The position numbers were made by a program, and so were the translations under genes. Positions 8,236 to 17,185 of a DNA stretch of 64,000 bases are shown here, piece by piece; position 1 is the stretch's first letter, and each line of letters starts with the position of its first letter. Source of the DNA: Sulfurimonas indica (GTDB taxonomy: Bacteria; Campylobacterota; Campylobacteria; Campylobacterales; Sulfurimonadaceae); NCBI RefSeq assembly GCF_009192995.1, contig NZ_SDID01000006.1, forward strand, positions 62,001-126,000, written 5' to 3'. The notes beneath the pieces were generated by a model. It had not been told where the DNA came from. It did no database searches and saw only the letters and a program-made list of their open reading frames with translations.

Positions 8236-9519
8236 ATGGCTTCTTTAGAGAGAGTTGAGCTGTTAAGCTCAAGAAAGGATTACCTCTATCTTCTTACTCT
8301 CTTTATCCTACTTTTTACAACTTCTCTCTCCTATGAATATTACAAATACAAACAACTCACAAAATTTGACTCTCAATTAGTAGACGCGACAATCCTCAAA
8401 CAATACACAAAAACAAAAGTTACAAAAAAAGGCAAAACAAAAACCTATCAGGTGTTAAAGATAAAAAGTTTTGATGGTTTTACTTTTTATTCAACAGCCT
8501 CTAAAAATCTGCCAAACTATAAAGACAAAAATATTCTCCTAGAGGTATGGGCAGGAAAAATTACTTTTTTAGAGTACCTCAAAGGCTTCTTTGCCTTTAG
8601 TAAAATTTTGGAAATTGATACGAAAAGTTCTATAAAAGAAAACATTACCACTGCTATTACCCAAGCTCATGCAGAGAATGATGCAAGCGCTATCTATCAA
8701 GCACTCTATCTGGCAAAGTCACTACCATACCACCTTCAGCAGACTTTTTCAAACCTTGGTATATCACATCTTATCGCCATAAGTGGCTTTCATCTTGGTG
8801 TACTCTCAGCACTTCTGTATTTTCTTATTAAATACCCTTACAGACTTTTACAAAACAGATACTTTCCCTATAGAAGTGCACAACGTGACACTTTTTTCAT
8901 TATCACTTTTGTTCTGCTTACCTATATGCTCTTTTTAGATGTACCACCATCACTTCTGAGAGCTTTTGCAATGCTCTGTACCGGATTTATACTCTATGAG
9001 AAAGGTATCAAAATCATCTCACTGCAAACACTATTACTGACTTGTTTATTACTCATTGCCTTTTTCCCAAGACTGCTCTTTAGTATTGGTTTTGCTTTAA
9101 GTCTCAGCGGTGTTTTTTATATCTTTTTGTTTCTTATCTATTTTCAACAAAGAAACAAGCTATGGCAATTTCTTCTGCTTCCTTTTTGGGTCTATCTGAT
9201 GATGCTACCATACTCTTTAGTCATCTTTGGAAATTTCAGCCTATATCACCCACTCTCGATTCTTTGGACATCACTCTTTACTCTTTTTTATCCACTCTCT
9301 ATTTTTCTTCATTTGATTGGATTTGGAGATCTGCTTGACTCACTGCTTATCTCTTTACTGCAACTCAATCCTCACGCAGTGAAAATAGCAGTTCCAAATA
9401 TAGTCTTATATGGGGAGATTTTTCTCTCGCTTTTGGCTGTTTTTAAAAAAGAAGCACTTTATCTACTGCTTTTTTATTGCCTCTGTGTGTTTATATACTC
9501 GATCTATCATATAACATAA
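8236..9519 (+). CDS. comEC: ComEC/Rec2-family DNA uptake channel protein (short form)
   Basis: Inner-membrane protein of natural transformation, carrying single-stranded DNA into the cytoplasm. There is an N-terminal membrane segment and a short soluble region (about 40-125, DUF4131-like), then the competence domain with the diagnostic ISHLIAISGFHLGVLSALLY block near 175 and PPSLLRAFAMLCTGF near 235, followed by several membrane helices. At 427 residues it lacks the C-terminal metallo-beta-lactamase domain of long ComEC proteins. The ATG directly abuts the dnaB TAG with no spacer, implying translational coupling. The 3' end overlaps the convergent yihY gene by 57 bp. Confidence 0.88.
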   Translation: MASLERVELLSSRKDYLYLLTLFILLFTTSLSYEYYKYKQLTKFDSQLVDATILKQYTKTKVTKKGKTKTYQVLKIKSFDGFTFYSTASKNLPNYKDKNILLEVWAGKITFLEYLKGFFAFSKILEIDTKSSIKENITTAITQAHAENDASAIYQALYLAKSLPYHLQQTFSNLGISHLIAISGFHLGVLSALLYFLIKYPYRLLQNRYFPYRSAQRDTFFIITFVLLTYMLFLDVPPSLLRAFAMLCTGFILYEKGIKIISLQTLLLTCLLLIAFFPRLLFSIGFALSLSGVFYIFLFLIYFQQRNKLWQFLLLPFWVYLMMLPYSLVIFGNFSLYHPLSILWTSLFTLFYPLSIFLHLIGFGDLLDSLLISLLQLNPHAVKIAVPNIVLYGEIFLSLLAVFKKEALYLLLFYCLCVFIYSIYHIT

Positions 9520-10290
9520 CTTCAGACCGTAGATAAAGATAATCCAAGAGACATAGATCCATAAAAACAAAAACATCACAATCGCAAAAGAGCCATACAT
9601 CGTAGTATAGGATTTGTTCAAAAAAACATAGTAGATAAAAGCATTTTTACTTGCACTAAAGATGATGGAGACTACAAATGAACTGATTGCTGATGCTTTT
9701 GGATTTACTTTGGCATTTGGGCCTATTTGAAATATCAAAAAGAAAAGCCCCCAGATAATCAAGTACGGAACAAGTGGCAAAATATTGAGTCCGGAAGTGA
9801 GCGAATTCGAAGCCATCAGTGCTGCAATATAGCCTGTAATATAAAAAGAGATACCAAGGGCAATTGGCGTGAGCGTAAGCATTGTCCAGTAAGTTGTTAT
9901 GCTCTCCCAAAGGGTTCTTGATTTTGCATGGAAAATCTTATTGGCTATATACTCAAAGTTTTTAAAAAACATCAGGGATGCAACAAGTATCATTAAAAGC
10001 CCAAAGGCTCCCATTTTCGCAGAGTTTGCCACAAAACTGTCTATATTTTTCATAATAAGCTCAGATTGTACCGGCATCAGATTTGAGAAGATAAAATTTT
10101 TGATATTTTCATAATGTTCTGCAAAACTCGGCATGGAAGTGAGCAGTGTCAGCACTATTAAAAGCAGAGGAATGATAGTAAAGATAGTATAAAAACTAAG
10201 GCTTGCTGCAAAAAGTGTCAGCTCTTTATCTACAAAAGCCAAAACAAACTGTCTGACCTCTTTGTAGATTTTTCGAGCTAAATGATGCAT
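9463..10290 (-). CDS. YihY/BrkB-family inner-membrane protein
   Basis: A membrane protein of about 275 residues with roughly six hydrophobic segments and the family pattern ELTLFAASLSFYTIFTIIPLLL near the N-terminus. The family was once called ribonuclease BN, but that label is considered wrong; its cellular role is not established. I prefer the ATG at 10290. A TTG at 10302 in the same frame is possible but would overlap the end of the upstream oxidase gene and has poor ribosome-binding-site spacing. It is probably co-transcribed with the oxidase and ends inside comEC on the opposite strand. Confidence 0.85.
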   Translation of the reverse strand: MHHLARKIYKEVRQFVLAFVDKELTLFAASLSFYTIFTIIPLLLIVLTLLTSMPSFAEHYENIKNFIFSNLMPVQSELIMKNIDSFVANSAKMGAFGLLMILVASLMFFKNFEYIANKIFHAKSRTLWESITTYWTMLTLTPIALGISFYITGYIAALMASNSLTSGLNILPLVPYLIIWGLFFLIFQIGPNAKVNPKASAISSFVVSIIFSASKNAFIYYVFLNKSYTTMYGSFAIVMFLFLWIYVSWIIFIYGLKLCYMIDRVYKHTEAIKKQ

Positions 10291-10294
10291 CGTC

Positions 10295-11680
10295 TTAATC
10301 AAGTCCCATTTTTGCAGGGTTTAAGATATTATTTGGATCAAAGGCTTTTTTAATGGATTTAAAAAGTTCCATCTCGGCATCAGAGAAAGCCATTTTCATA
10401 TATGGTGCTTTTGCAAGTCCTATTCCATGCTCACCTGAGAGTGTCCCACCTAGGTCAACTGTCGCTTGGAACACCTCTTCAATCGCTTTATAAGCGATTT
10501 TCACCTGCTCTTGGTCACTACCGTCAACCATAATATTCGTATGCACATTTCCATCACCCGTATGTCCAAAACATGGGATTTTTACACTGTACTTATCAGC
10601 TATGGCATAAAACTTCTCTAAAAGTTCTGGTAGTACCGCACGCGGAACAGTTACATCTTCATTAAGTTTTTTACTTCCGTAAACTGAGAGTGCAGGAGAA
10701 GCATTACGACGAGAAAACCAGATATCAGCCGCCTCTTTTTCATCTTTTGCACGACGGAATTCAGAACATCCGTTTTCTTTAAAAACCTTTTCAATCTGGT
10801 CAAGTTGGAAGTTCAGATCATCTTCCAAATTGCCATCAACATCAGTAACCAAAAGAGCACCGGCATCTACTGGTAGTCCTTTATGAAAGGTCTGCTCAAC
10901 TGCACGAATCGTCAAGTTATCCAAAAACTCCATAGCAACCGGTGTAATTCCACTTGCCATTGTTTTATAAACCGCTTCCATTGCATCATTTACCGTTGGA
11001 AAGATTCCCATCGCCGTTTTCGTCAGTTTCGGCTTTGGAATAAGTTTGAGAGTTATCTCTGTTAAAACTGCCAAAGTTCCTTCAGAAGCTATTAAAATAC
11101 CTGAAATGTTATAGCCTGCAACATCTTTGATAGTTCGCTTTCCAGCTTTAATGACATCACCATTTGGGAGTACTGCACGTGTTGCCATGACATAGTCTTT
11201 GGTAATTCCATACTTTGCAGCACGCATACCACCGGCATTTTCACTTACATTGCCACCTATAGTCGAATAATCCTGAGATGCCGGATCCGGCGGATAAAAA
11301 AGCCCTACCTCTTCAACTGCACGTTGCAGATCCATATTGATAACACCGGGTTGCACGATAGCAACCATATTTTTCATATCAATCTCAAGGATTTTATTCA
11401 TATGTTTTTCAAAGCCCAGTACAATACCGCCGGAACTCGGCAGTGCCCCACCAGTAAAACCTGAACCCGCTCCACGTGGAACGATAACAATTTTATGCTC
11501 ATTACAGTACTTTAAAATTTCACTGACATCCTCTTCATTCCGAGGAAAAAGTACAGCATCAGGTTCAAAGTGCTCACGTGTCGCATCATAAGAGTATGCA
11601 ATTAAATGTGCTTTATCACTGTAGATATTCTCATCACCTACAATAGTTTTAAAATGTTCTAAATGTTTTGCTTCAATCAT
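10295..11680 (-). CDS. glcD: FAD-linked oxidase, GlcD / D-lactate dehydrogenase type
   Basis: A flavoprotein of 461 residues oxidising a 2-hydroxy acid (glycolate or D-lactate). The PCMH-type FAD-binding domain has PRGAGSGFTGGALPSSGG near 62-80 and DPASQDYSTIGGNVSENAGG near 130-150. The C-terminal FAD-oxidase domain has CFGHTGDGNVH and GTLSGEHGIGLAK. The substrate cannot be decided from sequence. No glcE or iron-sulfur glcF partner is adjacent in this window. It sits between a PgbA-like gene (1 bp upstream) and yihY, all on the same strand. Confidence 0.88.
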   Translation of the reverse strand: MIEAKHLEHFKTIVGDENIYSDKAHLIAYSYDATREHFEPDAVLFPRNEEDVSEILKYCNEHKIVIVPRGAGSGFTGGALPSSGGIVLGFEKHMNKILEIDMKNMVAIVQPGVINMDLQRAVEEVGLFYPPDPASQDYSTIGGNVSENAGGMRAAKYGITKDYVMATRAVLPNGDVIKAGKRTIKDVAGYNISGILIASEGTLAVLTEITLKLIPKPKLTKTAMGIFPTVNDAMEAVYKTMASGITPVAMEFLDNLTIRAVEQTFHKGLPVDAGALLVTDVDGNLEDDLNFQLDQIEKVFKENGCSEFRRAKDEKEAADIWFSRRNASPALSVYGSKKLNEDVTVPRAVLPELLEKFYAIADKYSVKIPCFGHTGDGNVHTNIMVDGSDQEQVKIAYKAIEEVFQATVDLGGTLSGEHGIGLAKAPYMKMAFSDAEMELFKSIKKAFDPNNILNPAKMGLD

Positions 11681-11681
11681 A

Positions 11682-12476
11682 CTATTTTCCTATCTTAAAT
11701 TCAGTAACTAAATCTACTAACTCTTTATGACTTTTTACTATCTCATAGAGTGCTTTGTTCTTTTTATTGTTCTGCACTAAAAGCTTATAATAGTGCGGAG
11801 CATAATTCTCCATCTCATCACTCCCTTCACCCCACCAAGCAGCATCGATTTTTGTTACACGTGTATAAAAAGGTGTCTGTTTTTTCTTGGCTTCAAAAGA
11901 GGCATCTGTAATATTTAAAATTGTAAAACTCTTAATGTCCACTGTATAGACTTTTTTATCCAAGTAGATAAAAAGTAGTCCAACACTTGCAGCATTTGCA
12001 AAACTCGTAAAATCTTCCTGAAGCGGTGTCGGATGCCCAGCAAAAGAGAGTACCGTTGCAAAAAGGTCTGGATGTATCCACTGAATACGCACACTTTTTG
12101 AGATTTGATGATATATCTCTTCAGTTGGAGCGATTAAGAGCGCACGAGAGTACCCAAAAGCAAGCTCTACCGTATCACCGACTTCTGGTTTATACTTTCC
12201 ATATGGCAGAGAGTTGTTTCGGAGTGCATTAAATTCACTCATTTTAATTGTTGCAATTTTTTTGGCTTTATCATATGCCATAACTGTTGCATTTTTCAAA
12301 ATCACACTGTGCTCGGGTGTGATATGATGGACTACAAAACCACTCACTCCTACATCAATATGGTCAATCTCTATCGTAGCAAGTGCTTTATCATTGTCAA
12401 CAGTAAGAATTGGGGCTTTCATCACAGCTGCCATCATCTGTGAAACCATCAAAATGAGTAAAATCGTATATTTCAT
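11682..12476 (-). CDS. Plasminogen-binding protein PgbA-like N-terminal domain protein
   Basis: A 264-residue protein with a short signal peptide (MKYTILLILMVSQMMA). The rest resembles the N-terminal domain of Helicobacter pylori PgbA/PgbB, a domain widespread in free-living Campylobacterota where plasminogen binding is unlikely to be its role. Recognisable parts are the VSGFVVHHITPEHSVILKNA block and the LPYGKYKPEVGDTVEL block. The C-terminus ends in lysine (FKIGK), a feature linked to plasminogen binding in the Helicobacter proteins, but this may be coincidence. It leads the minus-strand group that continues with glcD and yihY. Confidence 0.7.
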   Translation of the reverse strand: MKYTILLILMVSQMMAAVMKAPILTVDNDKALATIEIDHIDVGVSGFVVHHITPEHSVILKNATVMAYDKAKKIATIKMSEFNALRNNSLPYGKYKPEVGDTVELAFGYSRALLIAPTEEIYHQISKSVRIQWIHPDLFATVLSFAGHPTPLQEDFTSFANAASVGLLFIYLDKKVYTVDIKSFTILNITDASFEAKKKQTPFYTRVTKIDAAWWGEGSDEMENYAPHYYKLLVQNNKKNKALYEIVKSHKELVDLVTEFKIGK

Positions 12477-12577
12477 TGTTCAACTTTCTATTAATATAGT
12501 GCGATTATATCAAACAAACCTCATATTAATCAAAAATTTGATAATCTTTGCACATTATTTATTTCAGGCTAATATTA

Positions 12578-13765
12578 ATGATACGATTTTTCATACTTTT
12601 TTTACTGGCAACATCCCTCTTTTCTTCCGTTGTGGAAAGGTATAGATGGATAAACGGGGAAACCTATCTGATCTTTTTAGAAAATCACAATCTTCCTATT
12701 CGAGAGCTCTATTACAACCTTGACAAAGATGACCAAAGACTTACAGAAGAGATGCGTGCTGGAGTGCATTATCAAATTTTAAAAGATGATAATGGTCTAA
12801 TAGAACAGATCCTACTTCCACTCAATGATGAACTGCAAATCCACATCTATAAAGATAAAAACTCTTACAAATTTGAAGCCATCCCAATTATCAGTACCAC
12901 CAAAACAGAAGCCTTCAGTACAATAATTACGAGCTCTCCAATGTACAATATTTTAAAAGAGACAGGGAGTAAAAAGCTCGCTCAAATCTTTGTTGCAAGT
13001 TTTAAACACTCTCTTAATTTTAAAAATGACATCCGCAAAGGCGATAGACTTGTAATGATCTATGAACAAAAGTACCGTCTAGGACGCCCTTTTTCCATGC
13101 CTACACTCAAAGTTGCCATGATAGAGATGAATCATAAACGCCACTATATCTATCTCAATGATGATGGACGTTATTATGATGAAAAAGCACATGAAGTTGA
13201 AGGGTTTTTACTCGCTCGTCCTGTTCGTGGTGCGCGTATTTCATCCTATTTTACCAAAAGAAGATGGCACCCGGTTCTGCATAAATGGAAAGCCCATCTA
13301 GGTGTTGATTACGCCGCCCGAAGAGGAACTCCCGTGATAGCTGCAGGAAGCGGGCGAATTGTCTATGCTGCACGGCTTGGTAGCTATGGAAACCTTATAA
13401 AAATAAGACATAATGACGGTTATGAAACACGCTATGCCCACCTAAAATCTTTTCGTAGAGGCATACATCGTGGTAAATATGTCAAAAAAGGACAGACCAT
13501 TGCCTATGTAGGCAATACCGGCCGTTCAACCGGTCCACATCTGCATTTTGAACTTAGAAAACGCGGTCGTGCCATTAATCCACTGCGTGTTGTACAAGTT
13601 ACAACAAAAAAACTCAGAGGCAAAGAGAAAAAAGCATTTTTACGTCTGAAGAAAAATTATGATGAGAGTGTTGAACTTCATCTGGGCAACCAAACACCTT
13701 TTCAAAAGCTCCCACCATTTGAAAATATCTCTTACATTCATTTCATGGACAAAAACAATGGATAA
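12578..13765 (+). CDS. M23 (LytM) peptidoglycan endopeptidase, Csd3/HdpA-like
   Basis: Periplasmic zinc metallopeptidase that trims peptidoglycan cross-links. From the ATG at 12578 it is 395 residues with a signal peptide (MIRFFILFLLATSLFSS). The M23 domain keeps all zinc and catalytic residues: H240 and D244 (HLGVD), H288 (RYAHL) and H321/H323 (GPHLHFELR). Length, the long N-terminal region before LytM, and the taxon fit H. pylori Csd3 / C. jejuni Pgp3, which shape helical cells. An upstream in-frame TTG at 12548 would put extra residues before a good signal peptide, so I reject it. The stop overlaps the next gene by 8 bp. Confidence 0.88.
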   Translation: MIRFFILFLLATSLFSSVVERYRWINGETYLIFLENHNLPIRELYYNLDKDDQRLTEEMRAGVHYQILKDDNGLIEQILLPLNDELQIHIYKDKNSYKFEAIPIISTTKTEAFSTIITSSPMYNILKETGSKKLAQIFVASFKHSLNFKNDIRKGDRLVMIYEQKYRLGRPFSMPTLKVAMIEMNHKRHYIYLNDDGRYYDEKAHEVEGFLLARPVRGARISSYFTKRRWHPVLHKWKAHLGVDYAARRGTPVIAAGSGRIVYAARLGSYGNLIKIRHNDGYETRYAHLKSFRRGIHRGKYVKKGQTIAYVGNTGRSTGPHLHFELRKRGRAINPLRVVQVTTKKLRGKEKKAFLRLKKNYDESVELHLGNQTPFQKLPPFENISYIHFMDKNNG

Positions 13766-14330
13766 AATAGAGTCTATCCAAGAGCTCAAAGAGACAAAGT
13801 TCATCAAGCCCATAGAGATAAACTATATTCAAAAAGGCATTAAAAAACGATGGGAGGCTGTTATCAGTCATGATAGTGTTGCAGTGCTTCTTTACCATAA
13901 AGAAAAAGATGCTTTTATCCTTGTAAAACAGTTACGGGTAACAGTACTCAATAAAAATCCTGATGATGGTTATATGTATGAACTCTGTGCAGGTATCGTT
14001 GATAAAAAATGCTCAAATGTTCAGATAGCAAAAGAGGAAATCTTAGAAGAGTGTGGTTATGATGTGCCACTGGAAAATATTGAAAAAATCAGCTCCTTTT
14101 ATACCTCTGTTGGCATATCTGGAACACATCAGACACTCTATTACGCACAAATTGATGAGAGTATGCGAGTAAATGAGGGTGGCGGGATTCATGATGAAGA
14201 GATAGAGGTTATCAGCATAGCATATGAAAATGCAAAAGATTTTCTTTTTGATGAGTCCTATCAAAAAACAACCGGTGTCTCTTTAGCTTTTTACTGGTTT
14301 TTCAACACAAAACTCAAGCAAACTCTATAG
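13758..14330 (+). CDS. NUDIX hydrolase, NUDT14 (UDP-sugar / ADP-ribose diphosphatase)-like
   Basis: A 190-residue NUDIX protein starting at the ATG that overlaps the M23 stop (ATGGATAA). The NUDIX helix reads AKEEILEECGY, with Glu where the usual REUxEExGU has Arg. It is preceded by YELCAGIVDKK and followed by SVGISGTHQTLYYA. That combination, especially ELCAGIVDK and EECGY, is the pattern of NUDT14-type UDP-glucose / ADP-ribose diphosphatases. The substrate remains an inference. The 3' end overlaps the convergent priA by 17 bp. Translational coupling to the peptidase gene suggests co-expression, although no shared pathway is obvious. Confidence 0.82.
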   Translation: MDKIESIQELKETKFIKPIEINYIQKGIKKRWEAVISHDSVAVLLYHKEKDAFILVKQLRVTVLNKNPDDGYMYELCAGIVDKKCSNVQIAKEEILEECGYDVPLENIEKISSFYTSVGISGTHQTLYYAQIDESMRVNEGGGIHDEEIEVISIAYENAKDFLFDESYQKTTGVSLAFYWFFNTKLKQTL

Positions 14331-16161
14331 GATCCATATCCACTTCTGCCAACGGTACCATAGAAGCACGTACAGCTTGTATAATATCAGTACTTTTAGC
14401 AGAACGTAGCAGTATCTCATAACGATATTTATTCGCTACTTTCTCAAGCGCACATTTTTTTGCACCTACAATCTCTAACTCTTGAAAATTTCGCAATTTT
14501 CCTTCCATCTCACGCATAGCTTCTTGTGCTTTTTGGGCATTTTTATGTGCAAAAAGAATGCGGCAAAGTTTCTTATATGGAGGATAGAGTTCTTGGCGAA
14601 AGAGTTTCTCCTCTTCTAAAAAATCTTCATATCTCTCAATATAGGTACGAAAAAAATCCTCATTAAAACTCTGCACTATCACTTTTGCATCTTTGGAACG
14701 ACCACTGCGCCCTGCTACTTGAATGAGTAATGAGAGCGCTTTTTCACGAGCTCTGTAGTCTGGCATACTTAAAAGATTATCCATCCCAAGAACAACTGCT
14801 AAAGTTACATCATGATAATCATGCCCTTTACTAAGCATCTGCGTACCGACTAAGATATCACTCTCTTTATCATTAAAACGCTTCAATATTTTTTTTAACT
14901 TGGCAGCCGTAGTGATAGTATCTCTGTCAAACTGTTCAAGTTTTGCACTTGGCAAAAGCTCTGCTATGATATTCATAGCCTCGGCAGTTCCTAGTCTTGA
15001 ACTGACAAGATGAGAAGAGTGACACTCAGGACAAACCTGTGGTATTGCCTGTGTAAAATTACAGTAGTGACATTTCAGTGCACGTGAGTGTTGATGCAGA
15101 CTCATTCCAACAGAACAGAATGCACACTCAAAGGTATATCCACAATCTCCACAAATCAAATACTTAAAATTTGCACGAGTGGGTAAAAAAACAATGGATT
15201 GCTCTTTTTTTTCATAAACCTCACGTAAGTGACTCTCGATTAAAGGTGTAATCTCTTCAGTATGCGCTTCATAGATAAACTCTTTTTTTGAACTGAAATG
15301 TCCACCTTTGAGCCTAATGTGAGGAAATTTCACATAAGAACCAAGTGATGGTGTCGCACTTCCAAGCACTACAGGTATATCATAGATCTTTCCCATATAA
15401 ATTGCAATATCACGTGCATTGTAACGTGGTCGCGCGGATGATTTATAACTCTCATCATGCTCTTCATCCACAACTATAAGCCCTAAATCTCTAATAGGTA
15501 AAAAGAGAGAAGAACGCGCCCCTGCAATAATCTTTGCTTTACCACTTCTTATCTTCTCTTGTGCTTTTCTTTTTTGTAAAGGGGTGAGTTTAGAGTGCCA
15601 GATAACAAAATGCCCACCGAAATGTTCTTGCAGTCTGTTAGACATCTGCGGTGTCAGAGAGATTTCGGGCATTAAGAAAAGTGCTCTCTTATCCTCACCT
15701 AAAACCTCTTCAAAATATTTCATATAGATTTCTGTCTTACCGCTACCGGTATCTCCAAAAAGTAAAGAAACCTTATGCTGTTTTAAAAAGTTGAATGCAT
15801 TTTCCTGTCTTGAAGAGAGTATGATTTTAGAGTTCTCAAAACATTTCTGCGTATCTTCTTGTTGTTCTTCTTTCTCTTGAAATGGAACCATCAAAGAAAA
15901 AGCATCACCAAGTGAACAGATATAATATGAAGCAATAAACCTCGCAAGTTTCATCTGCTCTAAAGAGTAAAAAAGATCCAGAACTTCTAAAATCTCATTT
16001 GTTTCAAAGTCTGGTTTTTGGGTTTTTTCAATGACAACACCCTTTTTTTGTCGATTATTAAACTCTACTACGAGAAGGGTACCAGAAGAAATATTATCAG
16101 AGCTTGAATAAGTAAATGGCTCTAAAGGAGAACCTATGATAGAGATTTTGTAGTAATACAA
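14314..16161 (-). CDS. priA: Primosomal protein N' (replication restart helicase PriA)
   Basis: Superfamily 2 helicase of 615 residues that reloads the replisome at stalled forks. It has Walker A GDTGSGKT at 136-143, the DEEH box in VVDEEHDESYKS, and a zinc-binding region with paired cysteines (CGDCGYTFECAFC, then CHYC and CPEC) at about 335-385. The helicase C-terminal motif VGTQMLSKGHDYHDVTL follows. It is shorter than the 730-residue E. coli enzyme, mostly in the N-terminal DNA-binding domain, as is usual for Campylobacterota. It lies 13 bp downstream of the prepilin genes on the same strand. Confidence 0.93.
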   Translation of the reverse strand: MYYYKISIIGSPLEPFTYSSSDNISSGTLLVVEFNNRQKKGVVIEKTQKPDFETNEILEVLDLFYSLEQMKLARFIASYYICSLGDAFSLMVPFQEKEEQQEDTQKCFENSKIILSSRQENAFNFLKQHKVSLLFGDTGSGKTEIYMKYFEEVLGEDKRALFLMPEISLTPQMSNRLQEHFGGHFVIWHSKLTPLQKRKAQEKIRSGKAKIIAGARSSLFLPIRDLGLIVVDEEHDESYKSSARPRYNARDIAIYMGKIYDIPVVLGSATPSLGSYVKFPHIRLKGGHFSSKKEFIYEAHTEEITPLIESHLREVYEKKEQSIVFLPTRANFKYLICGDCGYTFECAFCSVGMSLHQHSRALKCHYCNFTQAIPQVCPECHSSHLVSSRLGTAEAMNIIAELLPSAKLEQFDRDTITTAAKLKKILKRFNDKESDILVGTQMLSKGHDYHDVTLAVVLGMDNLLSMPDYRAREKALSLLIQVAGRSGRSKDAKVIVQSFNEDFFRTYIERYEDFLEEEKLFRQELYPPYKKLCRILFAHKNAQKAQEAMREMEGKLRNFQELEIVGAKKCALEKVANKYRYEILLRSAKSTDIIQAVRASMVPLAEVDMDPIEFA

Positions 16162-16174
16162 TTTTTATTATTTA

Positions 16175-16615
16175 TTAGTTTACAAGATTATCACAGATAG
16201 CAGGCTGTGCAGCACTTAAAGTGAATTTTCCTGCACCGTCATAAGTGAAAGTACAATCCTGCCCACCTACACGAAATACATACGTATTGATTGCTGCTCT
16301 TCTCCAATGCCCATCTGTATTTCCGGATGAAACACCATAGAGAAGGAGGGTATGATTAGCATCACTCCCTGTAAAAAGTGTCGTATTGTTATCACTCAAC
16401 TGTGGAATCCAGCTAGAATCTCCTTTTATGAGTCTACTTTGACGCTCCGTCATAATAGCTGAACGTATGGCAGAAATATCAGAACGCCCTTTAGCTATCT
16501 GTGCATCTGTTCTTGTAGCTGCAAATTTTGGTATTGCTATTGCTGCCAAAATCCCTAAAATAACGATGACAAACACCATCTCTATCATCGTGAAAGCTTT
16601 TTTAGTATGTAACAT
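16175..16615 (-). CDS. Type IV prepilin-like / pseudopilin protein (third of three)
   Basis: A 146-residue protein with a class III signal: MLHTKKA then FTMIEMVFVIVILGILAAIA, the N-methylated helix with Glu at +5. The residue before the cleavage site is Ala rather than the usual Gly, which prepilin peptidases often tolerate. The globular part resembles GspG-like pseudopilins, with two cysteines (GGQDCTF and PAICDN) likely forming a C-terminal disulfide. Its ATG lies inside the 3' end of the preceding prepilin gene (14-bp overlap), so translation is probably coupled. Confidence 0.82.
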   Translation of the reverse strand: MLHTKKAFTMIEMVFVIVILGILAAIAIPKFAATRTDAQIAKGRSDISAIRSAIMTERQSRLIKGDSSWIPQLSDNNTTLFTGSDANHTLLLYGVSSGNTDGHWRRAAINTYVFRVGGQDCTFTYDGAGKFTLSAAQPAICDNLVN

Positions 16616-17048
16616 TCGTTCCCCTTAGTTTCATTGGATACTTTGCAGCATCTATTGCAGATTGAAGAGCCAAACACTTAGTATCATTTCCAGCGGTACC
16701 TAAAGAGATGGTTAAATTATCATCTGTAGTACCTGTCAGTATTTCTAATGTTAAACAATTACTGACACTTCCCATCGCGATAACAGCTTTTTTTGTAGTA
16801 AGTGTAGCATAACCTGAAGATTCTAAAACCTTCATTCCCTTCGACATAAGTTTTAAATCATTTTCTGTTTTCGCATTTGACATCGCATAAGAAGCTATTT
16901 CCCCCGCACCAGTCATTATATTATCTGCAACTTTAGAAATCTCTGCATCTGTTCTAGTTGCTATTAACTTTGGAATAGCAACAGCCGCTAAGATTCCTAA
17001 AATAACTATAACAAAGACAAGTTCTATCATCGTAAATCCATGTTTCAT
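16602..17048 (-). CDS. Type IV prepilin-like / pseudopilin protein (second of three)
   Basis: A 148-residue protein beginning MKHGFTMIELVFVIVILG, a canonical prepilin peptidase site (G^FTMIE) and transmembrane helix. Two cysteines (VSNCLTL and DTKCLAL) may form a disulfide. It ends GTNVTY, nearly the same as the GTSVTY end of the next prepilin gene, and both share KLxATRTDA after the helix, so the two appear to be a tandem duplication. An AAAGGGG ribosome-binding site precedes the ATG. It could be a pseudopilin of type II secretion, a minor pilin, or part of a DNA-uptake pseudopilus. Confidence 0.82.
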   Translation of the reverse strand: MKHGFTMIELVFVIVILGILAAVAIPKLIATRTDAEISKVADNIMTGAGEIASYAMSNAKTENDLKLMSKGMKVLESSGYATLTTKKAVIAMGSVSNCLTLEILTGTTDDNLTISLGTAGNDTKCLALQSAIDAAKYPMKLRGTNVTY

Positions 17049-17143
17049 TCAATTTCCCCTTTAAATAAACATGCACAATAGTAACATAATTTTAATAAGT
17101 AAAATTTGAAATTAATATTTAGAAGACAGGTAAAGAAGAGAGT

Positions 17144-17170
17144 AATTCTCACTCTCAAAGAGTGAGAATT
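17144..17170 (-). terminator. Perfect 12-bp stem hairpin after the first prepilin gene
   Basis: AATTCTCACTCT and AGAGTGAGAATT pair perfectly around a CAA loop, 15 bp past the stop of the first prepilin gene. There is no run of T after it on the minus strand, so it is either a weak terminator or a 3' stabilising hairpin that lets the first pilin be made in excess of the next two. Confidence 0.6.
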
Positions 17171-17185
17171 TCATATAATATTGGA

